Source: Vibrio algicola (GTDB lineage: Bacteria; Pseudomonadota; Gammaproteobacteria; Enterobacterales; Vibrionaceae). Taken from it: 64,000 bases of DNA. Below the pieces are notes generated by a model that was given only the letters and a program-made list of their open reading frames with translations, did no database searches and was not told the DNA's origin. This document shows, in pieces, positions 60,897-64,000 of this stretch (the stretch's first letter is position 1; each line of letters begins with the position of its first letter). Made by a program: the position numbers and the translations under genes. The stretch is from assembly GCF_009601765.2 (NCBI RefSeq), contig NZ_CP045699.1:682001-746000 (forward strand), read 5' to 3'.

Positions 60897-61967
60897 TTAC
60901 GCTTTGCTTTTTGGAGACCACTTTTTGATGGTGCTGCTGTTTGAGTTACCAAAGCGCGAGCCCTTTGTGGCCGGTTTTGTTTGGCTTGCGCTGCTTGGTT
61001 TATCTTGGTTGCGGCTGCGGTTACCACCAGAGCGATCCGCGTCTTTATTCGGACGAGCTTTACGCTCAAACTCACCTTTACCGCTATAGGTTTTAAATTG
61101 CGGTTGTTGTTCGCTGAGTTCTTGACGCTGCCTTGCAAACTCACGCTCTTTTTCCGCTCTTGCTTGTATGCGGGCATCGTGCAGTTTGGCATCGGTGGCT
61201 TTAGTGATGGTGTGTCCATCCGCATCGACCATTGAGGCTTCTTCGGTGCCGACCGAGCCTTCAATCATGGCATGGATCTCTGCCATTTCAGCATCGGTTA
61301 AATAACGCCATTTGCCATTCGGTAGGCCATCAATTGAGATGTTCATAATACGCACGCGACGCAATTTATATACATCATAACCAAGTGCTTCACACATACG
61401 ACGAATTTGGCGGTTTAAGCCTTGAGTTAGCACGATACGGAATGAAAAGTCGGTTTCTTTGGTTACTTTACATGGCAAGGTTATGGTATCTAAAATCTCA
61501 ACCCCAGACGCCATGTGCTCAATAAATTCAGCGGTGATAGGTTTATCAACACGCACCACGTATTCTTTTTCGTGTGAATTGCCTGCGCGTAGAATTTTAT
61601 TGACGATATCGCCATCATTGGTCATAAAAATCAAACCATCAGACGGCTTATCTAAACGGCCAATTGGGAAGATACGTTTATGGTGGCCAATGAAATCAAT
61701 AATATTACCTTCAATATGACGCTCAGTGGTACAAGTAATACCTGTTGGCTTATTGAGTGCAATATAAATAGGTTTTTCTTTGCTGCGCACCGGTTTGTGA
61801 TCAACCATTACCTCATCGCTTGGCAGCACTTTAGTCCCCATTTCAGGCACAATGCCATTAATAGTGACGCGACCTTGATCGATAAGTTTATCGGCTTCAC
61901 GGCGCGAGCAAAAACCTGAATCACTGATGTATTTATTTAAACGAATAGCAGAAGGGGTGGCAGTCAT
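60897..61967 (-). CDS. rluF: 23S rRNA pseudouridine(2604) synthase RluF
   Basis: 356 aa. N-terminal S4 RNA-binding domain (9-65) with [20 protein letters not shown]; RsuA-type catalytic motif [13 protein letters not shown] near residue 98, where the Asp is catalytic; DKPSDGL rather than DTTSEGL points to RluF over RluB/RluE. From about 235 to 356 the protein is a long, Lys/Arg/Gln/Ser-rich tail ending [11 protein letters not shown], much longer than the E. coli protein (290 aa). The ATG has AGAGAG upstream. Confidence 0.92.
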   Translation of the reverse strand: MTATPSAIRLNKYISDSGFCSRREADKLIDQGRVTINGIVPEMGTKVLPSDEVMVDHKPVRSKEKPIYIALNKPTGITCTTERHIEGNIIDFIGHHKRIFPIGRLDKPSDGLIFMTNDGDIVNKILRAGNSHEKEYVVRVDKPITAEFIEHMASGVEILDTITLPCKVTKETDFSFRIVLTQGLNRQIRRMCEALGYDVYKLRRVRIMNISIDGLPNGKWRYLTDAEMAEIHAMIEGSVGTEEASMVDADGHTITKATDAKLHDARIQARAEKEREFARQRQELSEQQPQFKTYSGKGEFERKARPNKDADRSGGNRSRNQDKPSSASQTKPATKGSRFGNSNSSTIKKWSPKSKA

Positions 61968-62000
61968 ATTGATCTCTCTTTTGACGTTTCACAACGGAAA

Positions 62001-62037
62001 TCTCAAGGGGGGATATTTAAGAAATCCCCCCTTGAGA
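62001..62037. repeat. Perfect 14-bp inverted repeat in the rluF leader
   Basis: TCTCAAGGGGGGAT (62001-62014) and ATCCCCCCTTGAGA (62024-62037), 9-nt loop, GC-rich core. It lies 34 bases upstream of the rluF start and 86 bases past the LysR stop, both on the reverse strand. No T-run follows, so it is not a standard terminator. Confidence 0.85.
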
Positions 62038-62122
62038 AAATAAGGAGGGAGAGTATAGCTGATTGGTTTAAAAAGAGACAGGTTAATACGGTTAAGATGC
62101 ATCGTGTGGAGATGATCATTAC

Positions 62123-63013
62123 TTAAAAATAGGACTTTATTTTTTCTCGCAACCACATATTTGCCGCGCTTCGCCGCTCTCGGTTATGGGTTAATAAACG
62201 ATACTTAACCGGTTTAGATGTAAATGGGCAATCTAACATTTGTATATTCAGTTTATCGGCAAACGCTGTTGCGATACTTTCGGTCACCATCGCAATGCAA
62301 TCACTCGTTGCGACCATTGACATTAATGACACAAGAGATGTGCATTCTGCGGCTACTTTTCGTTCGCTGATACTTTCTTCGGTAAAATAATCTGCCATGT
62401 GGCTATCTTCACGGCGTAACTTCAAAGTAATGTGTTTCTCGGCATAAAACTGCTTGCGTGTAATAGTATCTTCTATTCTTGGGTGACCTTTTCGTGCTAT
62501 CAGTCGGATCTTATCTTCAAAAAGTTCTTCAATAAAAAATGAGCGTGCTGAATAGTTAGATAGTTCGATAGCAAGATCGGCTTGATGTTGATTAAGAGCT
62601 TGGATTAGTGCTTCTTGATTGGAGTGGGTGGGTTGCAACTCAATAGTGATATTGCCCAAGTTACAGTCTGCTTCTAACTTAGGTAGCAGCATTAACATCA
62701 CGGGTTCCGATGCGTATATAACAAACTTACGTGGGTACTGGATCGAAAACCCTTCCAACCCTTCGAGTGCGTTATTGATTTGAGCCAATGCTGGTTCAAC
62801 ATGGCGAATTAACTCTTTGGCATGCTGAGTTGGGGTAATCCCTCGGCCAGATCGAATAAATAGTTGGCTCCCCACCTGCTGTTGTAAACGCTTAAGTAAG
62901 CCGCTTACTCCTGGCTGAGTTAACCCCATCTCTTCTGCGGCTAAGGTAATCGATTTGTGGCGATAAACCACTACAAACACTTTTAACAAGTTTAAATCTA
63001 TATTCGAATCCAT
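62123..63013 (-). CDS. LysR-family transcriptional regulator
   Basis: 296 aa from ATG 63013, supported by GAGGAAAGG immediately upstream; an earlier ATG at 63028 has no ribosome site. N-terminal helix-turn-helix at about 20-39 (SITLAAEEMGLTQPGVSGLL), then a linker helix and a periplasmic-binding-like effector domain from about 90. Divergent from an alkyl-sulfatase-like gene 116 bases away, so probably its regulator. Effector unknown. Confidence 0.93.
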   Translation of the reverse strand: MDSNIDLNLLKVFVVVYRHKSITLAAEEMGLTQPGVSGLLKRLQQQVGSQLFIRSGRGITPTQHAKELIRHVEPALAQINNALEGLEGFSIQYPRKFVIYASEPVMLMLLPKLEADCNLGNITIELQPTHSNQEALIQALNQHQADLAIELSNYSARSFFIEELFEDKIRLIARKGHPRIEDTITRKQFYAEKHITLKLRREDSHMADYFTEESISERKVAAECTSLVSLMSMVATSDCIAMVTESIATAFADKLNIQMLDCPFTSKPVKYRLLTHNRERRSAANMWLREKIKSYF

Positions 63014-63040
63014 CCTTTCCTCAAACATAACATTTCATGA

Positions 63041-63053
63041 TGTATTTAATACA
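63041..63053. promoter_or_regulatory. Candidate LysR operator in the divergent region
   Basis: TGTATTTAATACA is a perfect 6-1-6 palindrome with the T-N11-A form of LysR boxes. A second TGTATT half is at 63064-63069. It lies between the LysR gene and the sulfatase-like gene. Confidence 0.6.
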
Positions 63054-63129
63054 GTTTCATGCATGTATTGCTATGTGTCAATACGCTAAATTAGCACCAT
63101 ACCAATACGAATTACCAAAGAGGTTCCCT

Positions 63130-64000
63130 ATGAAAACTCGTTTTACTCTTTCAGTTCTTTCACTCTCTGTTATGGTTTCATTTAGCGCCGCAGCTAATGA
63201 CTATGCATCTATTGATACTTATGAAGGAAAACCAGCATCTAAGTTCACCGAAAAGGCAAATATCACAGTGGCAAAAATGCTTCCTTGGAAAGACATATCT
63301 GCATTTGAACGTACTCGCCGTGGTCTTATTGCTGAGTTTGGTACTCACGAAGCAGGTGAGCTTAAAAACCGTTTTGAATACATGGCGGATAGATCTGTAG
63401 ACGATTTACCACCATCTGTAAACCCATCAATTTGGCGTCAAGGAATGTTAAATTATGCTGCCGGCGGTCTATACAAAGTGACGGATGGTGTATATCAAAT
63501 TCGAGGTGCTGATTTATCAAATATGACTATTTACCGCACTGATAATGGTTATGTGATTCACGATCCTCTTTTATCCCGTGAAGCGGCAGCAGCGTCGTGG
63601 AAATTTGCGAAAGAACATCTACCGACGATCAATGGTGAGCATAAAATTACGGGTATGATCTACTCACACATGCACGCTGACCATTTTGGTGGTTCTCGTG
63701 GCGTGTATGAATCAGGTGATTTTGCAAAAGGTGCTGAGATCTACGCACCAAAAGACTTCATTAAAGAACTGGCTGATGAAAATGTTATAGCAGGTACCGC
63801 AATGGGCCGTCGTGCAAATTACCAGTACGGGACGACACTGGGCAATAACACGAAAGGTATTGTTGATAACGCTCTTGGCTTAGGTACATCACGTGGTGAA
63901 GTCACACTCGTAGCGCCAACAATCGAGATTCAAGAACGTGAAAAAGTCATTAATATCGATGGACTAGAATTCCACGCAATTAATATGCCTGGTGCGGAAG
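63130..64000 (+). CDS. Alkyl sulfatase-like metallo-beta-lactamase-fold hydrolase, 5' part
   Basis: The frame starts at ATG 63130 and stays open to the window end (290 codons). A signal peptide (MKTRFTLSVLSLSVMVSFSA, cleaved near AAA-ND) directs export. The zinc-binding HxHxDH motif reads SHMHADHFGG near residue 179, and YAAGGLYKVTDGVYQIRGADLSNMT resembles the SdsA1/BDS1/YjcS alkyl sulfatase group. It would hydrolyse alkyl sulfates such as sodium dodecyl sulfate; the substrate is inferred from family. The C-terminal SCP2-like domain lies outside the window. Gene is incomplete. Confidence 0.85.
   Translation, partial: MKTRFTLSVLSLSVMVSFSAAANDYASIDTYEGKPASKFTEKANITVAKMLPWKDISAFERTRRGLIAEFGTHEAGELKNRFEYMADRSVDDLPPSVNPSIWRQGMLNYAAGGLYKVTDGVYQIRGADLSNMTIYRTDNGYVIHDPLLSREAAAASWKFAKEHLPTINGEHKITGMIYSHMHADHFGGSRGVYESGDFAKGAEIYAPKDFIKELADENVIAGTAMGRRANYQYGTTLGNNTKGIVDNALGLGTSRGEVTLVAPTIEIQEREKVINIDGLEFHAINMPGAE

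Overview
The window is a stretch of core chromosome from a member of the Vibrionaceae, most likely Vibrio. The evidence is gene content and order: bolA, the six-gene Na+-translocating NADH:quinone reductase operon, apbE, nqrM, dinB, pepD, gpt, frsA, crl, proBA. Several proteins match Vibrio family lengths, and the NqrB, NqrC and NqrF cofactor residues fall at the Vibrio cholerae numbers. The species cannot be resolved by reading. There is no prophage, integron, CRISPR array, rRNA operon or intact insertion sequence.

Layout. 1-9.2 kb (+): bolA tail, nqrABCDEF with its flavin loader apbE and assembly factor nqrM, then an SOS-controlled dinB. 9.4-18.4 kb: pepD (-), then a purine block (NCS2 permease, gpt), a small acetyltransferase, frsA, crl and proline synthesis (proB, proA). 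18.6-31.7 kb (-): lipoate and cell-wall/ribosome genes: lipA, lipB, ybeD, dacA, rlpA, rodA, mrdA, rlmH, rsfS, holA, lptE, leuS. 31.8-37.3 kb (+): ybeL, a DcuC-type carrier, an M20 peptidase and an LTA-synthase-type membrane sulfatase-fold protein. 37.4-43.2 kb (-): lnt, corC, ybeY, ybeZ, miaB; then ubiF (+) and a beta-propeller lactonase (-). 46.0-47.9 kb (-): a tRNA operon with 11 intact genes (2 Met, 5 Leu, 4 Gln) and 3 decayed tRNA-Gln copies. 48.2-52.6 kb (-): ychF, pth, prs, ispE, lolB. 52.8-58.3 kb (+): hemA, prfA, prmC, sirB2, sirB1, kdsA. 58.6-64 kb: a 5'-nucleotidase lipoprotein, ybaK, rluF (-), and a LysR regulator (-) divergent from an alkyl-sulfatase-like metallo-beta-lactamase-fold gene cut by the window end.

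How the genes work together. The nqr block is one energy module: ApbE attaches FMN to NqrB Thr236 and NqrC Thr225, and NqrM helps mature the complex. rodA/mrdA/dacA/rlpA form the elongation and septal-peptidoglycan set, lptE and lolB serve outer-membrane assembly, and lnt finishes lipoproteins. prs, pth, ispE, lolB, hemA, prfA and prmC are the usual gamma-proteobacterial housekeeping neighbourhood.

I found no convincing new multi-gene system. The non-routine signals are the two-tier duplication history of the tRNA operon, three families of small palindromic or repeat elements between genes, two candidate small-RNA or attenuator loci (11.3-11.6 kb and 18.4-18.6 kb), a telomere-like hexanucleotide repeat beside lnt, and the LysR/sulfatase pair at the right edge.
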